The notes beneath the pieces are model-generated. The model did not search any database. It had not been told where the DNA came from and saw nothing but the letters and a program-made list of their open reading frames with translations. Shown here piece by piece: positions 22,675 to 34,307 of a stretch of 64,000 bases of DNA. Each line of letters opens with the position of its first letter. Positions within the stretch are counted from its first letter, which is position 1. The position numbers and the translations under genes were made by a program. Origin of the DNA: Ectocarpus siliculosus (lineage: Eukaryota; Sar; Phaeophyceae; Ectocarpales; Ectocarpaceae); assembly GCA_000310025.1 (NCBI GenBank), contig FN649749.1:667193-731192 (forward strand). Direction: 5' to 3'.

Positions 22675-25600
22675 CCCTTCTCATTTTGGGAACCTGCTGC
22701 TTACCAAATCAAATCCATCGGTCATCTCGAATCACAACGCCACCCGTGCGTTCGATAACATGCAACTTTGGTCCCTGCACAAGACCGCCTCAATAAGGCC
22801 GCCGCCCCAATATACGGCCGGTGAAATGGCGTCACATGGATGCAATATTCGAGGAGTCTCATAGTCTGAATAATGCCGGATGCCCGGTACGAGGCTAGCC
22901 AAACCCCTTCGCACTGCGTGGCCTTAAACAGAGACCACTACCGTACTACCGTATCTCTTCAAAAAACGATCAGGTCGGTCAAGACGTAGCGTTCGTTCGC
23001 TTCGCGACCCGGTGCCCGCTTGCCGACCCTCTAGAAGAGTTTCCCCGCCAAGCCTTGGATGGAAAACACGCTTCATACATTCAATTGCTTTGTCGTGAAC
23101 ATTGCCAACAAAACAACGTCACCAAGGGCATCCTAAAAACCCGCGAAACACACGGTAGGGTAAACGAGTGCAAGAAAAAAAAAAAAAACGCGAGACACCC
23201 GGTGACACCCGCGGTGGTGTACCACGACTCACTTTGGAACCTGCTTCCCGCTCGCCACTGCTTCCCTGTTACGCGCCTGCAGGCTCTTCATGTACAGGTT
23301 AATCACCTAACACGGCACGAGTGGGTTGCAACGGCCGATTAGTCGTCAACAAAATATGTGGTACGGGACGCGAAAGCCTCATCCATGAAAAGGCTGCCAA
23401 TCAACCGCATCAGCAAGTGTGGCAAGGCTGGGCAAAAACATGAAAACAGCGAACTGGATACAAAAGAGAATGATTCTGTAGCACAAAGGTTGGTGGTAAC
23501 CTGACACACAAGTAGGTGGGTTGCAACGTTGCAGCGCACGTCTATCGAGCCGCGGTAGCCAACCGGAAAGATGGACGAGCAAACTTACGGCGCTACATCG
23601 CCGCAGGCGGAGTCGTGTGTATGCACACGCTTTGCCAACCTCGCCATCCGCCAAAAAATAGCGTTTCTGGGCACGGGCGGTAATTGCATGGTGGGTCAGG
23701 CGACGTTGGAGAGGACATGGCGCTTCTGCGTCACTCTCCTACCCGCGTGGTTTTAGTTCTCGCGGATAGTGCCATGCTATTCTTGGGAGGCATGGAAGAA
23801 GGCGTGGATGAAAAATGTGAGGCAAACAGTCACACCGACCATACAATTCCAACGCCGTTGCCATACCATGACAACCATCACAGTCATTCCCTATCCCTCC
23901 TCATGGACAATCAAGAATTCCCTTACCTCATCCCCGAGCCACTCGCCGCTCCGGAGGGTACGCAAGGATGCCTTGGACACCATGTCGTTGAACGCCCGAA
24001 CCACAATGTCGCCGTCGGCAGCACCGCCCTGCGACGACCAGGCATCCCGCACCTGTACAGCCCACCGCACCCACCCGAGCCATCGTTCCGATCGAGGACG
24101 AGAAATACTCTTGTGTAGGACACTACATGCCGGCAGGGTGTCTTTATCGCTACGAAGGAGTGCTCCAACGACCGGGATGCCGCAAGAGAGACTGTTGCAA
24201 CGCGGCAAGCATAGGGCGGACGCTAGAAGCCGAGATGATAAGTCACCTTCACGACTTGACCCAATACATTGACAACAAAAAAGGGAGATGTTTGGAACCC
24301 GGGTTCTACCCCATACTCTCGAGCGGGGAATGCAACGGGACCAGAGGGACCACGAAGGATAAGCTGCCATTTTCCGTCATACAAGAACATGAGAACAGCG
24401 GTACATGCCACAATTCAACCCAAAGAAGCACGATCACTGCGAGGATGCCTCCCGGGCCCCTCCCTCACCCGATCCTCTTGCTCCGGCGACAGCTCCGGTC
24501 GTTCTGGTTCAACATAAGCACATACGTAGGACAAAAAAAGGGAGCAAGCGCCGACGGTTGTTGTTGTTGTTGTCTTCACATAAAAAAACGATCCGATCTC
24601 GCTATCCAGTACCTCCCTCCGAACTGATCTAACACTTGACGCGGTCGATTCCCGTGGTCACCGGATAACTTACCCTGAAAAAGGTAGCAATCAAATAAAA
24701 CGGCCCCGAAGAGTCCGCAAGCCAAAATAAATCAACAAAACATAGCCTAGACGGCAGTCACGGGTAAAAGCTGTCCGGGTGTTCGCGTCTGCAGACATTA
24801 GTTCCATGTTACTTTCTCCTCGCAAGCGGCAAAATCAATACTGCTGCTGTGCCGTTGCTTATCGCACCATGGGGGTGACACTAGCTCAACTTCGTCCGTT
24901 TTCTAATCCGCCGCCCCTGTTGGCCAACCTACCCCTCCAAAAAACGATGACACACACACCGGCTACAAGCCTGACGTCTTCTCGTTGGCCAGCCGGTTAG
25001 CGCGGTCGATGCAAATTCAAGCAACACGCACCCTGACGTATATCCATTGGTCGGGCGGTTAGCGCGGTCGATACAAATTCAAGCAACACACACCCTGACG
25101 TACATCCATTGGTCGGCCGGTTAGCGCGGTCGATGCAAACTCGAGCAACACGCACATACCTTGCACCGCCGCTGCGGCAGCTGCCGCTGCCGCCGCCGCC
25201 GCCGCTAACCTAGCCTCCTTCTGCTCCCGCTCCTCCAGCTGTGCCCTGACCCTAGCAGTCTCTTCCTCCTCCACTCTTTCCCTGGCTCTAGCCGCCTCTT
25301 CCTCCGCCCTCGCCAGGGCTTCCGCGGCTGCCTTCTTCTTAGCCGTCGCCGCTGCCTTTCTGGCCTTGGTTTGCTCGGCCAATCTCGCCGCGAGAGCTTC
25401 GCTGCGTTGGCGCGCCTTTTCGGCGGCCTCTCGCTTTGCGCCTGGTGGACCGGGCGGCGCGGATTGGTCGGGCTGATTGCCGTCAAACGCTTCATCATGA
25501 CTGTTACGTTGCCCATGGGTTTCTGCTTCTCCCGACCGTGTCGTGATAATATCGACCCGCGCGGCTGTATCGACCACCACTAGCATGTTAGGCAAGTGTC

Positions 25601-27160
25601 TCGCGCCTTTCTCCCTTGTAGAGCGCACAACAGGCAGTGTGCCCATTTGGCGTACGGTAACTCGCCACGAACGCGGCGCCGGAGGGCGCGCAGGGCACGG
25701 AAAGCCAAAGGCCAAAGCTTTCCTACATGAGAACACCGGAGCCAAAGGGCGCAGAGCCAAACCGAAAAACAAATCTCTCCTACGTACACCACAAGAACCA
25801 AAGCTGCACCCAACAACGATACCAGAACCAACTCCCAGGGTCCAACTAATACCAGAACCGACCAAAACCACCAGCAGAACAGAGCCTAACCTTCTTCGGC
25901 TTCTCTCCCCCAATTCTCGATAGACCGCGCGTCGGCCAGCAGCTGCTCCGCCGCCGAGGGGTTTCTATGGTGGATGTCGTGGGCTTTTTTCTCCAGGGAC
26001 TGTCTAGCCTTGGAGCGCAAGCTGTTCAGGCTCCTGACCGCGAAATCCTGCTTTGTTGGTGTTTGTGTTGTGTGCTGTTGTTGTTGTTGTTGTTATTGTT
26101 GTTGTCGTGGCGTATTGTTGCTGTAGCTGTTGCTGTTGTTGTTGCTGTTGTCGTTTGTCATAATAGAGCAACCCCTGCTCTTGATGTCTTAGTTCAACAC
26201 TTAGCATGATATCAGGCTCAGAGCCGAACGCCTAAATGTCCTAATCTTGACCCGGTTCGCACGAAGTAGATACACTTTCCCTACGGGAAACGCAGACATG
26301 CCGGGTGGTGGACTGAGGGGGGCGTGAAGAAAGTCATGTACAGGCCGTTTTTCTTACGATCTTGCTTGAGGCCTTACCCGACCACGCCGTCGCCTGTCCA
26401 GCATGACGAAAGCTCAGGAATAGGACGACAAGAGAGACACGATTTACCAAAAAAAAGCATTACAGAAGTTCCAATCATCCACGCTATGATTCGTTTGGTG
26501 TCAAGCAGTTGTTTTCGGGGTGTTTTATTATGCCTGGGAATAAATTGGCATGAAAAGTGACCCCCCACCGTTGCCCTGAAGACGACAAGCTAACCGCTCA
26601 ACTCTTCAGAAATCCCGATACTGGCAACGTCCCGTCCCCGCTGCTCTCACCTGGCGGGCCGGCCATCCCGAATCGTGACCAGTCCAAGCAACAACAGCAG
26701 AACCACCGCCCACACTGCTCACGGCCCGACTTTTCGCTTCGCGCCGCATCTCCGCAAGCGCGGCCGCTACCTTCTTTTGCCGCGCCGCCTTGCTCTTGAA
26801 CACGAACCCGGTATACCCCCGCCCGTCGCCGCGGCGGCCGCCGCCGCCGCCGCCCACACCAGCGGTGTCTCCGCCGCCCAGACTAGAGTAGGCACCGCCG
26901 CCATAGACGCCGCCGATGCCCGGATTCCTCATCGTACTGCCGCTACTGCTGCGGTTGGTGAATGCGCTCGATGTGTTGCCACCGAGGTTGACGTTGCTCA
27001 CGCGGCTCCCGCCGCCGACGCCGCTAGCACTCCCGCCGCCGCTGAAGCTTTGTCGCCAGTATTCGAGGCCCCCGTACGGCTTCCTGCCGGTGTTGCCGCC
27101 GCCGCCGCCGCCGCCGCCGTTGGCGGTGGCGCGAGTGCGGGCAGAGTGCGCGTTGGCCAT
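17983..27160 (-). CDS. Ulp1/SENP-type SUMO protease (C48 peptidase), twelve exons
   Basis: Ulp1/SENP enzymes process SUMO precursors and remove SUMO from targets, usually in or at the nucleus. Exons: 26651-27160, 25891-26047, 25160-25441 (or start 25522), 24469-24503, 23927-24052, 23233-23306, 22180-22276, 21919-21969, 21094-21186, 20047-20170, 19565-19626, 17983-18669. All phases agree, giving about 765 residues. The order is a Gly-rich N-terminus, a coiled-coil Ala/Glu/Arg region (exons 2-3), then the protease: LRSGEWLGDEVINLYM, MSSFFYTQL, IDLFDLDKFIFPIN, NHWTLAVINF, EYYDSLG, NVPHQRNEIDCGVF, and DIRHCRKVLTLAILRG. Predicted His446, Asp463, Gln510 and Cys516 have the same spacing (17, 53; Gln six before Cys) as I recall for human SENP1 (His533, Asp550, Gln597, Cys603). 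An acidic C-terminal tail of some 200 residues with a poly-Ala run follows. The start is the first Met of the Gly-rich exon. Exon 7 uses a weaker GTCAAG donor. Confidence 0.92.
18726..18821 (+). repeat. Dispersed repeat family A, copy 1
   Basis: About 96 bp from GTACTCATAGTCGTGC through CATTGACCTCGCATCCCTAC to GGACCAGGCT, preceded by a G run. Nearly identical copies lie at 35813-35910 and 48223-48318. This copy lies in the last intron of the SUMO-protease gene, next to the exon 12 acceptor. Confidence 0.85.
20361..20393 (-). repeat. Detached copy of the start of SUMO-protease exon 10
   Basis: 33 bases match 20141-20173 (the exon 10 acceptor AG plus its first 30 coding bases) with three differences. 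The copy still reads YMTSIVDDES after an AG, compared with YMARFVDDES in the real exon, then diverges. It sits 0.2 kb upstream in the same intron and lacks the catalytic Cys part. Confidence 0.75.
21188..21600 (-). repeat. Intronic tandem array, about 115-bp units
   Basis: Roughly four diverged units share GACAATCAGGGTCA-type cores and an AACCAACAACAA, TTCCACT stretch. The array fills the 3' part of the intron before exon 9 of the SUMO-protease gene and ends at the functional acceptor (21187). On the coding strand several units carry an acceptor-like CACAG in the same relative place. Confidence 0.7.
22637..22674. repeat. (CAA)n microsatellite
   Basis: About twelve CAA units in the intron between exons 6 and 7 of the SUMO-protease gene. 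Confidence 0.95.
24557..24605 (+). repeat. Dispersed repeat family D, copy 1
   Basis: A (GTT)n run followed by GTCTTCACAT, then a diverged CGATCCGATCTC. The same arrangement recurs at 37789-37845. It lies just upstream of the SUMO-protease exon 4 acceptor. Confidence 0.7.
24970..25157 (-). repeat. Dispersed repeat family C, three tandem copies
   Basis: Three 62-bp units share CCTGACGT, CATTGGTCGGCCGGTTAGCG and CGGTCGATGCAAATTCAAGC. The array begins a few bases inside the intron after the exon 3 donor of the SUMO-protease gene. Related single copies are at 16262-16330 and 48841-48895. The segment GGCCGGTTAGCGCGGTCGAT resembles a tRNA 5' half with an A-box, an inference only. Confidence 0.8.
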
Positions 27161-27832
27161 GATGAGGCGGCGGGGGGTTGACTGCGGCAGCACGGGCTGG
27201 CGGAATGAGGGTAAGGAGAGAACGACGCGCGTTAGAAGACATGACACAAAAGGACCTCCTCATGTCACAAGCAAGAGTGGTCAGACCGAACGGCAGCGGC
27301 CAGACCAAAAGGCACCTCAACATGAGAAGAGGGCGTTTGCCATGAACCCGCGGCCGAGTGTTGCACTGCGGTAGAGACCATCGGGCATCAAGACGGGGCA
27401 AGAAGGCACCCGGAGGCACCGCACTATAGCTCTTCGATTAGGCAACACCATAGCCGAATAACATGGAACATCAGTAGCACACTTACACTCGTGTCAAATG
27501 TTAATTCATAAAGAGCTGTAATCGGCCGCGCGCGCTTGTGTGTGCTTTGGTCTCATCGGTTGTGAGGCCCCCAGCCTGCACCTCTCCGCAAATTTTGACA
27601 CAAGCTAGTTCCAACATTTCGAGGGGGTGTCAGAAAGCCATGACACATAACCTTCATGTGGGCATGTGTCGTTGAGAACTCAAAAGGCAGAGTGGGTGAG
27701 AGAACCACGCCACCCTCCTCGACAGCTTGCAGGACAACAGCAAACACAAGCGAAAACAACAACAACAACAACAAAAACCAACAACAACACATGCCACAAG
27801 CCGTACGACCGAAGGACTAGCTCCTGACCCAC
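27161..27832. other. Upstream region of the SUMO-protease gene
   Basis: No gene recognised. It holds the presumed promoter and 5' leader of the leftward SUMO-protease gene, a small (CAA)n run near 27755, and possibly the last exon of the leftward low-complexity gene upstream, which I could not place. Confidence 0.45.
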
Positions 27833-28535
27833 CATGCCGTATGTGTACCCCGGGGGCATGCCAACGTGAACGCCGCCACCGCCCCCCCCCCCGCCATCCC
27901 TCCGCGTCCCAACTCCACTGCCAGCAGCCGCTTCCGCGCCACTCCACCGGCCCAGCGGCGTGCGCGGCGTCTCCGACAGCCCTCCCGCAACTGCGCGCAG
28001 AGCCCCGCCACCGCCGCCGCCGCCTCCGCCGTCTGGCCGTGGGCGCGGAGATCGCCCGGGCGCCGAAGCTAGGGAAGGCAAACCTAGCCCTGTCGTTGGT
28101 CTTGATGCTGCCAGCGGGGTGTGGCGTGCTGCGGTAGGTTGGGGTGGCGACCGTGCGGTCGACTGGTCCTGTTGACAACCGGAGGGAAAGGATGAAGGTG
28201 AAATGAAACCGAATTTAGCGGGGTGTGTAGCTGTCCACGTGGGTGGTGTGCACCGCGAGGTGTTGCGACTTCGATATCGAATGAGTCGAGTGGCAGCAAA
28301 AGATGGTTGGGGTGCGAAGCGAAGAGTTAAGATCCGAGGGAGAAGAGGGATAGACCGGCAGACAGACAGACAGACAGACAGACAGAGCAAGAAAGAGAGA
28401 CAGACAGGCAGACAGAAGAGAAAGAGCAAGAAACAGAGAAAGAGAGAAAAGAGAGACAGACGGGCAGAAAATAGAGAGAGCCAAGAGACGAAGAAAGAGA
28501 GAGGAGACAGCACGAGAGAGAGAGAGAGAGAGTAC

Positions 28536-28604
<69 letters not shown>

Positions 28605-28617
28605 GAGAGAGAGAGAC

Positions 28618-28674
<57 letters not shown>

Positions 28675-28881
28675 CAGAGACGCAGAGAGAAAAGAAAACC
28701 CGACAAAGACCAGTGAACAGTAACACGCACCACAGTGACGACTCACCCACGAATGCCCCTCCCTGCTCCTCGCCCCGGCCGGCGTGCTGCTAGCAAGACT
28801 CAGGCTGCTGCTAAGGCCGCCCACCTCGTACTTTGCGGCCTTGGGAGGCCTGCTGGCTGCTGCCGCAGCCCCGGCGCCCTC
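27833..28881 (-). CDS. Putative low-complexity protein, two linked exons
   Basis: Two exons join in phase 0. 28747-28881 reads SRPPKAAKYEVGG and ends at a strong donor (TGG|GTGAGT). 27833-28168 follows a pyrimidine-rich acceptor (GTTGTCAACAG) and stays open for over 110 codons of Ala/Pro/Gly/Ser-rich sequence, including two Gly runs and GMPPGYTYGM. The downstream end is uncertain; I placed it at an ATG|GTGGGT donor, so a further exon is expected. The intron between the two carries a long GA microsatellite. No family recognised. A possible first exon lies at 30481-30751, but its phase does not fit directly, so at least one exon is missing. Confidence 0.4.
28345..28690. repeat. (CAGA)n and (GA)n microsatellite
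   Basis: CAGA units near 28359-28388, then almost pure GA with interspersed CAGA from about 28500 to 28690. It makes long spurious open frames (Ser/Leu or Arg/Glu) on both strands. Confidence 0.95.
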
Positions 28882-30480
28882 CTTCCGTGATAAGACACAA
28901 AACAAGGGAAATATGGAGGATGTACGATCAGTGGACAAGGTTGCAGATTCGTTTCAAGCTGAAATGGCGTGTATGTGCAGGATAAAGGGTCAACTTGGTC
29001 GTGCCAGGGAAACTGACGCACTTCACTTTGATTCAATTGTTATTCTGCGCCAAGCAATGGGTATTGGCCTTTTTGGTGCGGTCATCACTTGGTAGATGGC
29101 CTTCAAGTAGCGCAAGGCCGTGTGCTCCCATGCGCCCGAAAATGATCTCTGTGTAGACTAATGTTCGATGTAGAAATGTAGTCCATTTTTGGCACTGCCG
29201 CTGCTGATAATATTGCTACTGCGTTTGCTTTGTGTTGTTGCCGCTGTCTCACGTATGCGTGGTGACATGCCACATGTACAGTAGCACGCCGCACTTGCAG
29301 GATTCAAGTGCGCCAAATCAAAGGTCGACACAGCAGTCACGCAGTGTAAAATTTCCTCCTCAAAATGAAAGAGCTGAAGAACCCGCAGGGGCACGCAATG
29401 AACCTTTTCCATACTTTGTCTCTGCCGGATGAACCCTTTCCATACTTTGTCTCTGTCGGCTCCGCAGAGACGGAACAGCCAAGTTGGATAGGTAAGACGG
29501 GGCTACACCTGATGCGTAAGAGATGCTGCAAAGCGTGTCTCTTGCGTGATGTAGAGGGAAAAACGACAAAGCGCATAACGACCTTGTTCGGAAGGTCCCG
29601 ATCATGTAGGCGCTAAATCAGCAGAGGGAATCATGCATCCGCAATCTGGATCCAAACCAAACTGTCGTCGCTGCTGTACTCGCCACAACGAGAGCCCCAG
29701 TCCCCCGAACTGGCGGTACTTCAAGGCAGCTACAGCAGTGAGCAACTGCTGTTGTACACGATCGCTGTGGGACCGAGATTCGCGCTGCATTTTTCACACC
29801 GCAGTCGCAGTTTCGACTTCGACACTACGGCCCCAGCAACAGATCTTGGCGTGCAATCGCGCATGTCGCTGCCCTCCATGACATCCTCTACTGACGTACC
29901 ACTTTCGTACAACATGATGTTGAAGACCGGGACGCTTGGATTTCACAGAACTTGCGCTGTAGGCAGCCGCCATGCCGCTTGTTTTGTCTTGATGTTAGAC
30001 TTGGTTGATATTCTTGTCTTGGTTTTAGAGTGTGAGGAGGTATGTAGACTGCATGATATGCTGGCTGGCGAAGACAAGTCCCAATCGCTGCTCGGTGCGG
30101 CAAACAAGGGAAATAATATGTTCTTGCGGATCGCTTCCCAACTTCGCGCGTATCCGCGTATCATGTGATGAGCTCTTTCGGTCGTTTTCGGTCAAAGTCA
30201 AGATCGACTTTTAGCTTTCAGCACCCCCCTGAAGGTACAAACGCTGAGGTTTGGTCATAGGGTTGACCGGGCGTAGTTGAGACTGGACAGGGCCTCGAGC
30301 ACTCACGTGGCATAAAAGCGGTAGGTGATTCTTGTCTGCAATGTATTGCTCGCTGGGCGGGGGATTTGGGTGTGATGGTCGATCATTGTTCTCGCGTATC
30401 GATCGATCCATTCCGATTTCAAAATCATGAGTTCATGGATTGTGTGCGCAAAATCACTGCTGTACTTGGGGAGTACATAC
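28882..30480. other. Presumed intron or intergenic, unassigned
   Basis: Contains a 31-bp tandem pair (29398-29459, GAACCYTTTCCATACTTTGT) and a coding-like minus frame near 29750-29930 (SGTSVEDVMEGSDMRD) without supporting splice sites. Nothing firm. Confidence 0.35.
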
Positions 30481-30751
30481 CACGCCGAGCCTCATCAACT
30501 TCACACGCACAGGAGGAAGCCACCGCGAGATTCCACCGCTCTCTCACCTCCGCACCGCCCGAATAGGTTCCAGCAGTTGTCGCACGCCTCACGCCGGCGT
30601 CGGCACCACTGCCATGCCCCTCCCTTGGCTCTTCATTTCCCAACCAAGCGTTCGCGTTTGATCGTTTGTTGCGACCAGAGCTATTCGGTGCAGGTTCGGG
30701 GCTGAAATGGCTGAGAATCTTATTCGCAAATGTCGTGAGTAAGCTAGTCAT
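30481..30751 (-). CDS. Candidate first exon of the 28-kb low-complexity gene
   Basis: An ATG at 30749-30751 opens 90 codons (MTSLLTTFANKILSHF, then a Ser/Asn/Gly/Glu-rich part) ending at a good donor, G|GTATGT, phase 1. Same strand as the exons at 27833-28881. The amino-acid use is protein-like. Linking it to those exons is inference, and the phase requires an unseen exon. Confidence 0.3.
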
Positions 30752-33114
30752 CCTCACTGCTGGTGGCACACACCCAGACACGCTAAGCCCTCCGGCGCCT
30801 GCACCAAGCAAGTCCTTTCACACCTACACTTTCGGGTGAAGTGCGCTGCTTGACTCTGTCGGTGCCTCGCTCAGTTTAAAAAAACACAGCAGGCAGAGAA
30901 GCTTGGCGCCTTTTCTCACACCCTTAGGAAGACTGGTTCCAGGCTCACGCTCTGATACCTCCCCCGTTCAAGGAGCAGCAGTCGACCCTGTTCCACTTCT
31001 GCCTCTGCTTCTCTTTCCACGCTCCTCTCTGTCACACGCAACACAACACACACCCGAGCGGGCAAGAGGGCGGGCCGCGGGTCGCGCTAGCTGGGAATGG
31101 CAGATACCCACATACCCCTCTCAACCACACGGTGCTCCGTGGAAGGGCGGCTTTTCATCACATACATGCTCAGAGGGCTTTGTCTGCAATATACGCGCAG
31201 AACGCGATGTCTCGTGTACAGCCAACCTCGTCCCTGCGTAGGTATCTATGCTACCGGTCTTCACCGCATTTTCCAAAAGATAACGCTGCTGGAGGAGGAA
31301 AAACGGCCAGAGTTTTTGGTCGTGGTCTTGCCCCTGGTAGTGCTACTGCTGCTGACTCGACTGCAGCTGCTCCTTGGTTACATTCGAGCACCCACGGCCG
31401 ACTGCAAGATGGCGGTTCAACGTGGGCGGGGCTACTAACGGTGGGGAACAGTAGAGGTCAGTTCTTTTGTGAATGCATTTGCAATCTCTCCCTATTTTCT
31501 GGTTGAACGTGTGCCCGAGTGTTCAAACCGCGGGTTGCTGTAGGCTGCGTTCAGAGTTGGGAGTCGTGCCGCGTCCTCCTCTCCCTAGGCGGGCACTTCG
31601 GCAGGAACGAGCTAGGCGTCCTCTCGTGTTTCCCTGCATCCCATGCCAGTGAAGCCTGCCCCCACGAGAACAGGTACCGCTGAAGCCGCATACCGGACCG
31701 GCTCCTCGTTTATTTTGCTTTGCATTGCATGGATATGTAGCGGCGGGGCCATGTGTAAGGTCGCTCAAACAGCGAAGGGCACTGCTCCCGGATGTTGCCT
31801 GCTTTGGACGTTGGGTGCGGACGGACGAGCCGGCGGACCTCGTTGGTTTCTGGGCTGTTATTTTCATTGCTTGTTCCTTTAACTCTGCCGCTCATCGGCG
31901 CGTTTGGTTTAGAGCGGCCGCGTGATCGCTCTGAAAGGCGCATAACCGAAGGTCCCGACCAACGCACGAAAGCTGGGAGGCTCCAAATAGAGCCAGTGCG
32001 CTTCTTGTAGCCCGTGTTAAACTGTGTACGGATCTGCCTGGGGGGCTCGCGTGTTCTTGCGTGTGTGGGTGGTACTGTAGCGGCAAGGACACAGGTGGGA
32101 GAAGGTCTTAACTACAGATTGTTGTGCTCCAATCGCCGTCTTACTGTATCACTCTAGGTATGTAGCCTCGATCGAACCTTGCGTGAGGATGGACAGATAC
32201 GTGTAGTGACAAACGAATATATATGACCGTCTTTGAGCGGAAGGTGGTGACTCTCATAGACAAGTACTGTATCATACGTGCCGACGGACGAAGGTGCTGC
32301 TGAGGCCGTGTATTAAAGGTTTATTTGTGTCACCTGAATTGAATACCGAAATTGGATGAACCAATTTGTTTTTTTTCGGCCAAAAAGGGCTTGCGTCGTT
32401 TTAACGCATTTTTGCAACACCGAAGTTCAGCAACACCCAAATGCGGCGGAATCGCTGCTGCGAGGTGACGTGGTGACCCAACCAGGTACAGCGATAGACC
32501 ATGTGCACCACACGGGAGCCGTAAATATATATCAGCACACACACGAAGCTAAGCATCAGCAGACGGTGCCAGCGGCCCAACCCTCATCCTCAGGCTTGCT
32601 CTACAACTGTTGTTTGGACCGTCTGGCTGCACACAACCGGGCGTTGACTGTTGACATCGCACATGTTGGAAAGCAACCTCCACAGCAACCCAACCAGCGC
32701 GAAAAGTTAGCACGAATCATTGCAATACAGCTATTTCCCAGCAGCGGGCAGTGGGCGATGCGTGTGAGTGCCGCACGGCCAGTGAGCCACATGCAGTCCC
32801 GTCAGGGGTAACGCCAGCACGAGTTCAGCTCATCACGGGGGGTGCAAAAGGGGCGCAGTGCAACTCGGGTACTTCGATTCAGCAAAAAGCAATTCAGTTT
32901 GCAGTTGTTTTTTGCTGCATCCAATATCGAAGTCCCGCTTTTCCGGGCAGATAAAGCCTCATCGTGTTTTTTCCTGTTGACCAATCAGCGTCTTTGGCCC
33001 CCGGCACCCCCCCGAAACGTTTTTTTTGCAGGGCCTCAATTTAGGTGACAAAAATAAACGTGAAAACAGGCCCTGAGCACCACCTCCATCTCCCGACGTC
33101 CCCACTAAGCAGCA
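30752..33114. other. Intergenic between divergent genes, unassigned
   Basis: About 2.4 kb separates the leftward candidate exon and the rightward COQ9 gene. There are several open frames of 100-150 codons but no family motif or splice structure. It should include the COQ9 promoter. Confidence 0.4.
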
Positions 33115-34264
33115 ATGCCTTCTTTGCGTAATCCTACATTATCGTTGTTTGCGTCTACAGCCTACACTATCATTATATGCGTCTACAGCCTCCTTTCTTC
33201 GTTGGCGTCCGTGTGTGCTCAACCTTGGCTGCTCTTATCCGGCCTCGATTCACAGCAACAGACAGACAAGAACCAAAACCATAAAGTTGTCGCAACTGTC
33301 CAACCCGTGTTTGGGCCCCCCGTTTAGTCGCGGTCTCCGTTCTTTTTTTCCGGCCTCCGTGTTGTTGGAACTCCCACAGGCCGTTTCTCCACGTCCTCGA
33401 CGTCGGCGGCCGAGGCACCTGACGGTAGCAGCGCGGGGGCTCCGCAGGGTGGTGTTGGAGAGGACGGGGGGCAGGCTGCGGGCACCGGGGACGGGGCACA
33501 GGAGGAGGAACACGACGACGTGTTCGAAGACCCGAGGACCGCGATTTTGGACGCTTCGCTGGACCACGTGGAAGAGCACGGGTGAGAGGCTCGAACAAGA
33601 TGTGGTAAGACTAATTTACTTGGTAAGACATATCGTTATTTTTCACGCTTAACTGGACCACGTGGAGGAGCACGGGTGGGGGGCTGCAACGGTCAAAAGA
33701 CTAATCATTTGTGGCAAGACGTTTCGTACGTGTTAAGACAAATTGGGTACCTAATTCCTAGACGACATGGAAGAGCTCTGGTAAGAGGCGCAAAGTATTT
33801 GGCAAGACTAATCATACTGGTGTAGTGAGAACAAAAGTGGCATGCCCTTGTGTGTGTCAAGGGTCAATATCTGTTCCGATGCTGCGATAACATACACCAC
33901 TATGATGCCGTGAATCGACAACGAAACCAGGGGCGACTGGAGAACTGGGCTATTTGTTCGCCGTGGAATGCAGTGTCTATGGTTTGAATTGCAATGAGGA
34001 ACACGCTTCAGAGTTGGTAACTCGCCGACGACAAGAGGCCTATAGGTTTGCTATCTCAGGGACGTTCTGGCGAAAAAAAAAAAAAGGCCAACTGAGACAT
34101 CGCCCGGCATCAATACTTGTTGGCTACCCGCGCGCAAGGATGCCGGCGTAGTGTACGCATTGCCGTCCGCCTCCGCGAAAGCTGGACCCCGCTGAACTTC
34201 GTGTTCGTAGGCCCGCTCTCTCTCCGTCTCTCCCACTCTCGTCTCTCGTCTCTCGTCTCGTCTC

Positions 34265-34307
<43 letters not shown>

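Noticed and set aside
28203-28938. Long Arg/Glu- and Ser/Leu-rich open frames on both strands
   Set aside because: Produced by the GA microsatellite, which has no stops in several frames.
29752-30168. 138-codon + strand open frame
   Set aside because: No motif, and it overlaps a competing coding-like minus frame; neither could be supported.
32356-32811. 151-codon + strand open frame
   Set aside because: No family motif, no splice sites and unremarkable composition; probably chance.
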